Source: Sclerotiophoma versabilis
Lineage: Eukaryota > Ascomycota > Dothideomycetes > Pleosporales > Didymellaceae
Length of the DNA stretch: 64,000 bases
Assembly: GCA_012274445.1 (NCBI GenBank)
Contig: JAAROD010000076.1
Location: 124,001 to 188,000, forward strand
Reading direction: 5' to 3'
Part shown: in pieces, positions 12,301-22,599 of the stretch
How the letters are laid out: every line of letters starts with the position of its first letter
How positions within the stretch are numbered: the first letter of the stretch is position 1
Made by a program: the position numbers and the translations under genes
The notes under the pieces: model-generated
The model's input: only the letters and a program-made list of their open reading frames with translations
Databases searched by the model: none
What the model was told of the DNA's origin: nothing

Positions 12301-13604
12301 ATACCCATCTGCTTTGCAATCGACTCGACAGCGGCAGCGGATGCAGTGACATCGAGTTCAAACTTGCCACCAAGCAATTTCGAAGGCAAGTAACCTAGTG
12401 TAAGATTTGCATCCGTCACGGTCGCTTGGGTTCCTCCCTTGCCATAAGCTGCAGGGCCAGGTGTAGCACCACTAGACTCGGGACCCACACGAAGGTTCTT
12501 CGAGAAGTCATTGTAGATGGCTATTGATCCTCCGCCAGCGCCTACAGTCTTCACATCGACAGACGGAGCCCGTACAGTGAGATGTCCAACTTCAGTCTCG
12601 CGGCGAATGATGGCTTCGCTGCCAGACAACAGTGCGCAATCTGTACTTGTGCCCCCCATGTCGAACGTGATGAGATTTTTGTAAGGTGTGTCTCTCGCTA
12701 CTAGGTGCGAAACCGCTTTTACACCGCCAGCTGGACCGCTCATGAGGATGTGTACCGGTGTCTCGCCTGCGAGCTCGACCGATGTCAGATCGCCGTCTGA
12801 TTTTAGTATGCGGAGGGTATCTGTGTATTTCACTAGCTTTTTCTGGAGGTTCTTCATGTACCTCTTCACTACTGGCTTGACAATAGCGTTGGCTGCCGTA
12901 GTAACTGTTCGCTCGTACTCCTGAATTTCAGGTAGTACATCGATGGATGTGACGACTTCCACATCTGGGCCGAACTCATCGTGTAGTATGTTGCGAATCT
13001 TCTCTTCATGAGCCTTGTTGCTGAACGAGTTCAGAAGCGACACAGCAATTGCCTGAGGTTGTTGACGCTTCAAGTCTTGCAGGCTTTCTCGAAATTCTGC
13101 CTCGTCCAGCTCGTGGAAAACACGGCCATTGATCTGTATGCGTTCGTTGGCCTCGACAGTCCGCTCCAATGGCACGAGTGGCTCAGGTTGGGTGTAGTTG
13201 ATCCATGCTCCAAGACCGCCGGGTATTTGACTCCTTCGCACTGTCAGGATGTCCTTGTGCCCTTTGGTGACAATCAGGCCGGCCTTTGCGCCCTTGCCCT
13301 CAAGCACGGCGTTTGTGCCTGTCGTCGTGCCATGGTGGATGTACTCGAATTTGTCGTTCCAACCGTATTTATCTTGCAGGATGCGGCGCACTTGATCTAC
13401 GCCTTCCTGCACGCCAATAGACTGATCAGTCGTGTTCGTGGGGACTTTGGCGCGTACCGCTTCGCCGTCAGGGGTTATTACGCAGACATCGGTGAAGGTG
13501 CTGTTGGCATATCAGTGCAAGTCACCGAGCGATGTCAGCTCGGAACAGCAGGAAGTCGCCACTTACCCACCAACGTCGACGCCTAATCTGTACCCTGGAG
13601 CCAT
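9314..13604 (-). CDS. Hydantoinase/5-oxoprolinase family ATPase, fused HyuA–HyuB
   Basis: Three exons, 13604–13567, 13500–9878 and 9789–9314, giving 1378 residues. Intron 1 (13566–13501, GTAAGT) splits the phosphate-binding loop: joined it reads GVDVGGTFTDV at the N-terminus. A second actin-like ATPase motif, FDMGGTSTDCAL, lies near residue 290. Order: Hydant_A_N, Hydantoinase_A, then Hydantoinase_B from about residue 740. The family uses ATP to open cyclic amides such as 5-oxoproline (glutathione cycle) or hydantoins. The HyuB part carries IGDGPDCHCLFPAI, DSGGPGYYRGGN and SIHDDRWMVKPWGVNGG, which look closer to bacterial hydantoinase B or acetone-carboxylase subunits than to eukaryotic OPLAH, so the substrate is uncertain. 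No targeting signal seen; probably cytosolic. Confidence 0.92.
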
Positions 13605-14905
13605 GCCACGGGAAGTCGATTACAATTCTGCGATTCAGCGGAGAGCGCAGCTCTTTGACGCCAACGAGGGTCCTGCGTCATGCTACATTTAAAGGCTCAT
13701 ATTTCTGGAGCTGCCTACTAACTTACGTCCGGCCGAGGCCGAACCGAACGGCTCCAGCTCAAGTTTCGCGCTTCCGCTGCCAACTGTCACCAAACCATCT
13801 AGTGTATTTCCGTTACGCGTCCAGGGACAAATACGAGCCTGAGCACAACAATTGGCTCGGCTCCTTGTAGCCGATCACCCTTCGCGCGCAGCTCCATGAA
13901 CAAGTCCTCGATCTGCGATGGAGGGGTACAATACCGCCAAAGGAGGGGTCGATAGTGCTGATAAGATGCGCCAAGCGTTATTTACTGCATCGCGTTCGTG
14001 CCACTCCACGTGTGGTGACATTCCAACGGAACGGATATAACGTTTCCGGCGCAAGGGATAGATAATCAAACAATGCCGTGTGCGTCGACATGGAATTGTT
14101 GCAGGGAACTAGCTGCAAGTTCGTCGACTAAGCTGCTGCAGTGGGAGGCTCAGGCAGGTGAAGCGTGCGCGAACTCCGTTTTTGGTGGAGACGGTCCACA
14201 GACAAGCGACGTGAAGCGTTTCTTCTGCGGATATATGCGCCAGTGTGAGGCTATCAATTACTGTGCCTGAATATGTAGATTACACGGCGGACGTCATTCC
14301 GATGAGTATACTGAGTATCACGTGCGCACGCGTTTGTGTCTTGAGTTTGCTGCGTGCTCAAAGATCCTGTTGACGGTGAGTAACTTTCTTTGTTGAGGTT
14401 AATCTACTGCTGTAGATAGTGGTGCCTCTTGGAGGCGTAAGTCGATGAGGTTGACCAGCAGGGGAAGGCGAGTTTGTGAACATGATATATATTAACGTCG
14501 ACTCGAACAGCAACTGCACCTCGAAGATGATAGTCGCCTCGATCTTGTCCCATTTTCCCTTTCCCACTTGAGGTATCCATCGTCATCATCGCTCCGGCTG
14601 ATTCAAGCGCCGGTGAGTGTCGTAAGCAGAAGGTAACTGTAAATCAAAAGAAGAGAAGAAAAAAAGCAGTACAACTACAAAAGGTATGTCGTGGTCGCAA
14701 AGATGCAGAACACGCATGAGCTCGATGGGCAAGCTCATGAGATGAGAAAGGAGTCTCTGTAGCGACAGCGTACTGTGTAGAGAGAACAACATGCTAACGC
14801 AAGGTTGACGCCAAGTAAATGCAAGGCTAACGCAAAAAGTGGCTGGTTAAGACATAGTAGCGAAGCGAATGTCGTGAAGGGGTAGACTAATCCGTGCTTT
14901 TCAAG
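13605..14905. other. Intergenic spacer
   Basis: 1.3 kb between the start of the HyuA–HyuB gene and the 3' end of the SH3 gene, both on the minus strand. Small frames in all directions lack motifs. Presumably promoter plus 3' UTR. No RNA gene seen. Confidence 0.5.
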
Positions 14906-16417
14906 TCATGAGCTCTGGCACTTGGGTTGCGGTTCAGGCGTTGTCTCGACGCCCTCCATGGGGCCGCCTTCCTTCCCCTTGCCAAAACTTCCTCCCTCGG
15001 GATTCGTTGGGGTGGCGAGCCGGTCCTTGGGATAAGGCTCCAGATCCTTATGACTAGTTGAGAAGGTAGAGATGACGGGCGTGTACGAAGAGTGATCGGC
15101 CTGTGTGGGCGTTCTGGCCTCTGGTCCAGCCGAGATAGGGCTGAGCAAGCTGTCCAATCCTGGGTTGGCTTCCTGTGATTGTACAGCGCCGTTCATGAGA
15201 CCATTCCAACCGCCTTCGATATCGCGCAGCAAGCGGACGTATTCCTCAGGCACCAGCCCGCTCTCCCCTGTCTTTGGGTCCTGCGCCACCAGCCAGCCCT
15301 GGCCGTGCCTGTATGATACCAGTATAACCTGGCCCTCGACAAGCGGCAGCTCATTGTCGTTTTCCCGCGCAAAGTCAAACAACGCCACTGCCTTGCCGTG
15401 CATTTCCTCGTCCGGCGATGCAATTGTGAATTGGTAGTCGCGAGAGAAGCGGTTGTCGTCTTGAATGTAGTCGCCAGGCTCAGACATGTCCTCATCCGAG
15501 TCGTATGGCGGTCCTTCTTCGTTGGCATATGAGCGCTGCGGGAGGATGGCGGCGAAGTGGGAGTCTCGTCGAGAGGCGCCTTCTGGCACATCGAGGTTGG
15601 ACGACGAGGCGGGTGGGTAGGTAATGTACTCGCCGCCGATTCCGTTGGCGGCATGGGTGACGTGACTGGGGTAGTAGCTCCCCTCGCCGTTGACGCCAGT
15701 GACGGAGCTCCTCCTGTGCTCCTCGGGGGCTCGCCGTCCCCGCGTCTTGTCGAAGTCGACCTGGTTCGACTTCTGCTTCTTGTGCCGTGCGCTGTGGTGG
15801 CTCGTGACGACGGGGCTGGCGAGGTCCTCGTCTTCGCTGTAGGGCGGGCCGTCGCCAAACGAGGTCATGGGCAGCTGCTCGCCGAGGCCCAGGTGCTGGG
15901 GGCCAGGTGCCCTCGATGCACGGTCGGTGCGCCATGCGACGGGCGGCGGGTCGGAGAGCCTGCGGTTGGCCTCGCTTGCGGGAGTGGAGGCGCCGGAGCG
16001 GTGTTCCTGGGGCAGGGGGCCGTAGTAGAGCGGGTGCTCGGGGTCGTAGGCGAAGTCGCGGACCAGGGCGTAGGGCAGGCTGGAGTGGAAGGCGGGGAAG
16101 GCGACCGACTGCGGGCGTGAGCGCGGGCCCGGGGGGTGTGTGTTGGACGAGGTGGAGAAGGTGGACATGCGCTTGCCGGCGTAGGAGCTCGCGCGCTCCA
16201 GCTTTGCGTGCGAGGGCGGGGAGGTGACGAGCGGGGGCAGCGAGGTGCGGTTGGAGCCCATGTAGGCCGCCGGCGCTGGGTCGCCGCCGCGGTGAGACAT
16301 GACGTCGGCCGCCATGTCGGCGTCGCTCTGGCGCCCTCGAACGACGAAGCCGTGGGTGATGTCGTCAGGCCGGTGCGAGTCGGCGGGCGCGTGTGCTGTG
16401 GGCGCGCGATCGGTCAT
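14906..16417 (-). CDS. NBP2: SH3-domain protein, Nbp2/Skb5-like adaptor
   Basis: A single-exon frame of 503 residues with ATG at 16417. The only folded part is an SH3 domain at about residues 342–397, preceded by the Nbp2-type lead-in TIASPDEEMHGKAVALFDF. It contains the ALFDF start, GQGWLVAQ and the closing GLVPEEYV. In yeast, Nbp2 is an adaptor linking the PP2C phosphatase Ptc1 to the HOG MAP-kinase cascade, and fission-yeast Skb5 binds the PAK kinase Shk1; an equivalent signalling-adaptor role is inferred. The first 340 residues are Ser/Pro-rich and likely disordered, with acidic patches (YSEDEDL, YDSDEDMSEPGD). The fungal protein is longer than yeast Nbp2 because of this N-terminal extension. 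The upstream leader is extremely G+C-rich. Confidence 0.85.
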   Translation of the reverse strand: MTDRAPTAHAPADSHRPDDITHGFVVRGRQSDADMAADVMSHRGGDPAPAAYMGSNRTSLPPLVTSPPSHAKLERASSYAGKRMSTFSTSSNTHPPGPRSRPQSVAFPAFHSSLPYALVRDFAYDPEHPLYYGPLPQEHRSGASTPASEANRRLSDPPPVAWRTDRASRAPGPQHLGLGEQLPMTSFGDGPPYSEDEDLASPVVTSHHSARHKKQKSNQVDFDKTRGRRAPEEHRRSSVTGVNGEGSYYPSHVTHAANGIGGEYITYPPASSSNLDVPEGASRRDSHFAAILPQRSYANEEGPPYDSDEDMSEPGDYIQDDNRFSRDYQFTIASPDEEMHGKAVALFDFARENDNELPLVEGQVILVSYRHGQGWLVAQDPKTGESGLVPEEYVRLLRDIEGGWNGLMNGAVQSQEANPGLDSLLSPISAGPEARTPTQADHSSYTPVISTFSTSHKDLEPYPKDRLATPTNPEGGSFGKGKEGGPMEGVETTPEPQPKCQSS

Positions 16418-18594
16418 GCGCGGCAGCGAGCGTTATATGAGGGGGTCTGCGAAGTCAGCAGTGGACTCGTATGCTATGTCACGGCTCGCGAGGCGGGCGA
16501 GTGCAGGCGGGCGGCGGGCGGCGGGCGCTGGTGGGTGGGCGGCGGCGGCGCGCAATGCGTGGGCGAGTGCCCCACCGCAGCAGCAGCGCGCCCTCGACGT
16601 CGCCAGCGCACACGGCGCACAGCACGCGCTCGAATCACAGCAGGCGGGTACCTGGGGGGCGGCTCTCGCACGGCGGATGCAGTCGACGGCGCACCGACGC
16701 CGTGTGTGGTCCAGTGTTTCGACGCCGCGGATGGCCAATGGGCCGCTGGGCAGCGCCGCGCGGGCTTCTGGAAGGCGTCGCGAGGGAGCCTGCGCGCGGC
16801 GGTTGCGGTGCACGCAGGCGGCAGTGGGCGTGTTGGCAGGCAGGCGGGCAGGCAGGCGGCGGCTGGGGAGGCGCCTTCGCTGGGGGTTGTGGGGAGCAGG
16901 CCTGGCGCTAAGACTTACCCAGTGAACAGCCAGAGGGCGGCGCGGATGCGAGCTTGCTCTCGAGGCCGGCGGGCGCAGTGGCAGAGGGCGACGGCTGGGG
17001 CGCGGCGGGCGGCGCGCGGCGGGCGGGTGCAATGGCGGTGGTGGTGCGAAGGAGCGACGGCGGCAGGCAGACTGTGTTGCGGGTTGCTGGAGCCCGCGGC
17101 GTTGGAGGTGTTGGAGGTGCACTGGATGCACGCTGGGCCAAAAATAGAGTGCGGCGGGGGTCTTGAACTGGCAGAATCGGCGGCTGTCAGTCGCTGCGCG
17201 GGAGGGGACGGCGCACTCGATGCAGTCGGAGGCTCGCCAGCAGGTGCTCCAAGGCGGATTGTGCAGAAGACGGGCGCGTGAAAGCGACTCGGCTGGCACG
17301 GTCGAGGGGCGGCGTCTGCACCCGCGGCTCTGCCCTCGACAAACTGCTTGGTCGTGAGGCCTGGCTGCTTTGGATTAGTTCTCACGTGCCCGTTTCAGGT
17401 CCGTGGAGGCTAGCTGGAAGCGGTGAAGCGCTCGTCCGCTGCCATCGAGGACCTTCCCTGCTCCCATCTGCGAATTGCCCATCACGAGGCCCGGGTGCAT
17501 AAGGTCAGCTCGCTCGCTATGGCAGACGTACGCGTGGTCCGTCTGTTGCTCATTCAACTCGACCGCACTCCCTAGCTGTCGAGTAAGCCAGCCGGCCCAG
17601 GGTTCGCAGACTGCAGAAATGACGAGCCGGGCCTTGACCTTATCGAGCCCCCTCAACTTCCACAAGAGGAGTGCAATCTCTTCCTCTGGTCGAAAAGAAC
17701 TGCAGAACGCAATGCCATGGCAACCAATTTGTCCTCAATAGGCCAAATACTGCCGCACCGTCCGGCAGAACCATTGTGCCCCTCGACTGCACCCTGGACG
17801 TCCCTGCAACAAAAAAAAAAGAGTGGTGCTCTTCTCAAGGCACAACATCGATACCAGAGTCACAGCGCACCATAACAGGCACGCGCACTATTCGTTTTCA
17901 TCTTGACCCGCCAACCATAGCTTGTGCAATTATCTTGCTACAGTTCACATCTAAGCAATCAACCTTGCTGTGCCAAGATGCTACATGCCCTGCAAAAGGT
18001 GAGCTTCAGCCTTGATGCTCTAGCATGCTTACGTTATATACTCTGCTCACTTAGTCAGCAGAATTTAGCGAATCACTAAAACTTCCATCCATGACCTTTC
18101 TTCAACACGCACCCCGTGTGCCTCACCAGCCATCTATTCACAAACCAACATTACCGCCGCGTCAGCTGTCGATTAATGCATCGTCAGCAGCGCCGAGCCT
18201 CGCCCTGTAAGTACCACCTTGCGTAGATAGCTTCTTGCCTGTGATGATGAATACTATTATTGGAGCTGTCCTAGGCAATAGCCTTTGAGGACTCAAATAA
18301 TTACGCACACTGAAAATTCTGATACACGCGCTCTGCAAGCCATCTTTGCTGCACCAACGTCGCGAGAGCATTGCTGACAGCGTGAAGAAATTTGCAGATT
18401 CGACCTGAGACCCACCGTAACGACCGTCACGTACTCCTCGGCAGTACTCACGTGCCGTCGGCCGTCGCGTCTCCCTTCACCGCCCGCTCGCCTGCCCTTG
18501 CCCTTGAACACCAACTCACGTGCTTCCTCCACCACCCCCGTGCCTCATTCACCATCTCCCGTGCCGCCCGTACCTGTACCTCCATCCCATCATC
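16418..18594. other. Divergent promoter region with G+C-rich block
   Basis: 2.2 kb between the SH3 gene (minus) and SSU72 (plus). About 16440–17350 is markedly G+C-rich (70–85% by eye) and holds long overlapping frames on both strands, which I attribute to lack of stop codons rather than coding. A strong donor (GTAAGT, 16917–16912) and an acceptor (AG at 16448–16447) on the minus strand could bound a 471-nt 5'-UTR intron of the SH3 gene; this is inference. A short oligo-A run is at 17811–17820. Confidence 0.55.
16509..16539 (+). other. G-quadruplex-forming motif
   Basis: Five GGG runs at 16509–16511, 16516–16518, 16523–16525, 16533–16535 and 16537–16539 are separated by loops of 4, 4, 7 and 1 nt. 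This satisfies the usual G3+N1–7 pattern on the plus strand, which is the template strand for the SH3 gene about 90 nt upstream of its start. Confidence 0.7.
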
Positions 18595-19524
18595 ATGTCC
18601 GCTGATCCACGCCTGCGGGCGCGTCAACAGCAGCAGCAGGCCGCGCCTCAGCCTGCACCAGTGCCTCCACCCCCGCCGCCGCCAATGGAGCCTCAACCCA
18701 CCGGCATGGACGGCGCGAACGACACATCAGTGCCCGCACCGGCAAATCCAGCCACCGTGCCCGATGACAAGTTCAAGCTGAAGTTCTGCACCGTCTGCGC
18801 CAGCAACCAGAACCGGTACTTATCCACACTCCACCATCACACCAGCACCCTTGCTAACTCGTCCAGCTCCATGGAAGCACACCTCCAGCTCGCCTCGGCG
18901 AATCTGCCCACCATCTCCTTCGGCACCGGCTCTCTTGTGCGTCTCCCTGGCCCAACTATCACACAACCCAACGTGTACCACTTCAACAGCACAACCTACC
19001 GCTCTATCCACGACGAGCTGGCCGCGCAAAACACCGCGCTATACACGCACAATGGATTGCTCAACATGCTGGGCCGCAATCTGAATATCAAGGGCTATCC
19101 TGAGCGCTTCCAAGACTGGGTGCCCGGCAAGCCACGGCTGGAGCACGAGGGCGACAAGGGGTTCGCAGGCACCGAGGCCGGGGTGGCAGACGTAGTCATC
19201 ACCTGTGAGGAGCGCTGTTTCGATGCCGTGCTGGAGGATCTGCACAACAAAGGCGGCAAGCTCAACCGCCCCGTGCACGTGTTCAACGTCGACATCCGCG
19301 ACAACCACGAAGAAGCACTTGTCGGCGGCAAAGCGATTCTCGATCTAGCACTCTCGCTCAACGAAGCCGCCGGAAAAGAGCGCGAGGCCCACGGCTCTGG
19401 CGGCTGGGCATCTGGCGGCGGCGCAGCGAGAGACGGCTTCGACGAGAAAGTCCCTGAGATTCTGGCGAGCTGGCAAGAGCGCTGGCCGCAGATGCCAGCT
19501 CTGTGGAGTCTGGCATGGTTCTGA
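18595..19524 (+). CDS. SSU72: RNA polymerase II CTD phosphatase Ssu72
   Basis: Two exons, 18595–18815 and 18867–19524 (292 residues). The 51-nt intron falls inside the active-site loop: joined it reads CASNQNRSMEAH, the CX5R protein-phosphatase signature of Ssu72 (Cys68, Arg74). Ssu72 removes phosphate from Ser5/Ser7 of the RNA polymerase II C-terminal repeats and works within the cleavage-and-polyadenylation complex in the nucleus. Other family blocks: VYHFNSTTYRSIHDEL, YTHNGLLNMLGRN, VITCEERCFDAVLEDL and NVDIRDNHEEA. Compared with yeast Ssu72 (about 206 residues) it has an N-terminal Gln/Pro-rich extension of about 55 residues and a Gly-rich insertion near residue 255. The start MSADPRLR is a common start in filamentous fungi. 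Confidence 0.95.
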   Translation: MSADPRLRARQQQQQAAPQPAPVPPPPPPPMEPQPTGMDGANDTSVPAPANPATVPDDKFKLKFCTVCASNQNRYLSTLHHHTSTLANSSSSMEAHLQLASANLPTISFGTGSLVRLPGPTITQPNVYHFNSTTYRSIHDELAAQNTALYTHNGLLNMLGRNLNIKGYPERFQDWVPGKPRLEHEGDKGFAGTEAGVADVVITCEERCFDAVLEDLHNKGGKLNRPVHVFNVDIRDNHEEALVGGKAILDLALSLNEAAGKEREAHGSGGWASGGGAARDGFDEKVPEILASWQERWPQMPALWSLAWF

Positions 19525-19945
19525 ACCGCCACGCCGTCCGCAGGATCAACGCGAGGGGCGCAAAATTTCACTTTCATGACTTTTCATTACGATACCCATT
19601 ATGAAGCATAGCGAGGCGTTTGCAACTGGCCCATCATCTACTATACAAATAAACACGTACATTTCCCCCCATCAAGACAACACATTGCATTGTCCCATGA
19701 TAATCAATCCGCCATACTCCATAACCTCAGCTTCAATCCTTCGCATCCCCACTCTCGTGGCCGACTTGCGTATTGGAATACAAAAACGCCGTCCCTTTCC
19801 TTGCCTTTTGATTTCCAAATCTCCTCACAGCCATCATCACCGCACACCGCGCGGGGACCTCGCAGCACGATATAATCCAAGAAGATGTATACTACTTTAT
19901 TGTGAATATGTATATCGTGAATATATGCACACACACACAGGCACA

Positions 19946-19983
<38 letters not shown>

Positions 19984-20265
19984 ATGTTTTGTCAGCGCGC
20001 AGCACACAACGTTGAAAAAGCACCGTTATGAATAAGTGTCATCATCACACTGCGGCATTAAATGCGTCGGATATGAATATCTGGAGAAATTGATTTCTAT
20101 AGTGCACACACCTTGATCACCTGGCGTAATACACCAAAATAAGACGCGAGAGTGCTAGTCTTGAAAAACGCCGCAACGCGTCGCTGGAAGCCGCGCAGAA
20201 AGATTTAAAAGGAAAAAAAAAAAGAAGAAAAAAAGGATAGTGGTTCATGTACAAGAAAAGCCAGA
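19525..20265. other. Tail-to-tail intergenic spacer
   Basis: 740 nt holding the SSU72 3' UTR and that of the hydrolase–phosphatase gene. It contains a CA run, an AG microsatellite (19949–19982) and an A-rich stretch at 20209–20235. No gene seen. Confidence 0.6.
19949..19982. repeat. (AG)17 microsatellite
   Basis: A perfect AG dinucleotide run of 34 nt, in the likely 3' UTR or spacer after SSU72. Confidence 0.95.
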
Positions 20266-22599
20266 CTAAAGTGTAGGCGCCCTCCTCAGCCCGGAGCAAT
20301 AGCGCACGTGCAACTCGTCGATGAAATGGCTGTGTCTGATCCCCGGCGGTCTGGCTTTTTGAAACTCCTCAATCGCGTCCCCGAGCTTGTAGCCAAGTTT
20401 CTCAACTAGATAGCACACGAGGAAGAAGCCGGTGCGGTTGAATCCATAGTGGCAGTGCACACCGAGCAAGCCTTCCTTGCCCTGTTCTTGGCACTGCTGC
20501 TTGACGCGGTCGACTAGGTCGATGAAAGCTTGGACCTCGTCTCTCATAGGCGGCTGCTTGGAGACAGTGGGGAATTTGTAGTAGCTGATACCGCCCTCCT
20601 CGAGGCCCTTGGGGTCGTACACTGGGTTGTCGTGACTGATATCAATCACCGCACAGATCCTGCCCTTCCATTCACGCGCTACAATCTTCGGCGCATGCCG
20701 CTCGTCGACCTCACGCAGCGTCTTCATGGCGCGGAACGTGTTTGCTATTGGATCGGAGACAGGCTGCACGGCCTGCCATTTCTGCAGGTTCTTGACGTCC
20801 CATTTGCCTTCAGTCGAGAGGTACTGTAGCTGCCAGGCAAGCGAGAGGCGCGGGTCGATGTGATCGGCGAGGAAGCTACCGATGAGACCGGACAAAATGC
20901 GAGAGGTAGATGGGGCAAAGACCATGGAGTGGGCTGCCGGTTTGGGCATGATTGTGGTCTTAACAACAAGGCGGCGAGGATGAGGTGATGGGCTGTTGGA
21001 GGAAGGGTCAGGTGCAGTAGAGTCAGGCGCTGGACGTGCAATAACGACACTGCCTTCCGTGGTGCGGCTCTCAGTCTCGACCAGACTGTCTCCGATTGTG
21101 GAAGCCGATGTTGTACTGGGAGCTTTTGTTTCGTCAAGCTTTGGAATATCATTGGCATCGATGCCGGAATCCTGATGTTTGCGCTCTGCAAAAGCTGGGT
21201 CTATTATTGCTGGATCAAACGGTGCTGCTGCAATTGGCAGGCTTGCTTTTTCGCTAGGTGGCTCGATGCCCGCCACGTCTCTTCCAAGGAAGTCGACAAT
21301 ACGCTTGACGTTATCAGGCGGAGTGACAGAGTCGGCCTCGCCAGCAGTAAGGAAGACTGGTATCTGCAAGCCCTTCCAGGTTTGCCGTCCAGGAAGGCCT
21401 CCTGTGGGAGGAACGGTCAGATAGTCTGGACACATGCCGCGTGCCATACGCTGCCATACGGCGGTACGGCTTTGTCTGTTAAACCGCAGTTGCAATTTTT
21501 TCGTCTCGTCCTCAGCATCTGGCCCAGCCATACGAAGCACGCTCGCGCTGTTGATCCCGCCTCGACGATCCCACTTTCTATACAAATCGAACAGCACTGC
21601 GGGTACTGAAGTGACTCGATGCAGAAGCTTCGTCTGGTGATCAGTCGGAGGGTCTGCCTTGGGACAGATAGCAATCAGTCCGCTAACGTGCTGTGAAATT
21701 AGGCTAGCATGAGGCGACGTTGGCGAGGCCAGAAGTGCAGCAAGAGAGCAGCCCATACTATGGCCGATCAGGACAACAGTCTGGCCATCATCTTTGGCAC
21801 GATGCTGCTCGATGACGACCGCTAGAAGCTGAACCAATGCGTCCGTTGTGTACGCCGTAGCGGTTTTAGGGTTGAATGGCGACAGACCACACCCCGGGAG
21901 GTCGACTGCTAGGCAGGAAGCGAGGTTGGACAGACTCAGCAAGATGGGATGAAACTGCGCAATGGACCCGCCAAGGCCATGGATGAACACCAACAGCGGT
22001 ACTGGATTAGGCTTTGTGGGAAACTTTCTCTCCTGGGGGTGTGGCCTGTAGAAGGTTCGAATAGCAGGATATGTGGTGTTGATGGACGGTACTGTGTATG
22101 ACTTAATAGTGGAGTGCTTCCTCAAGAGCCCCGGATCATTGATGGCAGCATCGTCTGCCACAGTCAGTAATCTAGTCTAACTTGAGGATAGCTGCTACAG
22201 GCCAACCACGTGTACGGAGAAGTGGTGTCGCAGATCATACGGAGCTTTCTTACCCTCAGTGGCGTCCTCCGCGTGCTGGGAGTTGATGGACGGAGCGATC
22301 TTCCCCTTCTTGCTTTGCCGATCCCATACCCAATAAGCAGAGCCGCATAGAGCCGTCAACTTGACCATGCCCACGATAGCTGAAGTGACAAAGTTGCCTT
22401 GGTTCACAAATGGATTGATGAGAAGGATCAGGCGGTAAATGGAAAGTCTTATAGTGTCCCACAGGGAAAGGTCGGCAAGAGTTTGTGTACCCTGATCATT
22501 GGCCGACTGGGCCAAAGCGGACTTCAGCAACAGGATAAGAACCTGTGGAAGACGCAACGTGCCATTCTGAGACGAAAGGGATCGCGAATGAGGCTCCAT
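20266..22599 (-). CDS. Membrane-associated alpha/beta-hydrolase fused to a capping-enzyme-like cysteine phosphatase
   Basis: Two exons, 22599–22254 and 22154–20266 (744 residues; 99-nt intron with GTAAGA donor). Residues 1–115 hold two or three hydrophobic segments, for example LSIYRLILLINPFV and SAIVGMVKLTALCG, suggesting membrane attachment. An alpha/beta-hydrolase follows: oxyanion region FIHGLGGS (about 172–179), nucleophile elbow GHSMG with Ser near 248, and VFLTAGEADSVTPPDNV near the acid residue. A Ser/Pro-rich linker leads to a C-terminal PTP-fold domain with HCHYGFNRTG (Cys about 683, Arg about 689). Around it, VYDPKGLEEGGISYYKF and ARPPGIRHSHFIDEL resemble the RNA 5'-triphosphatase domain of metazoan and plant mRNA capping enzymes more than ordinary dual-specificity phosphatases. 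Substrates of both halves are unknown. Exon 1 is less certain than the rest. Confidence 0.85.

Noticed and set aside
16136..17299. Long ORFs on both strands (381 and 288 codons) upstream of the SH3 gene
   Set aside because: They overlap each other in extremely G+C-rich DNA where stop codons are rare. Translations are Arg/Ala/Gly-rich low complexity without a motif.
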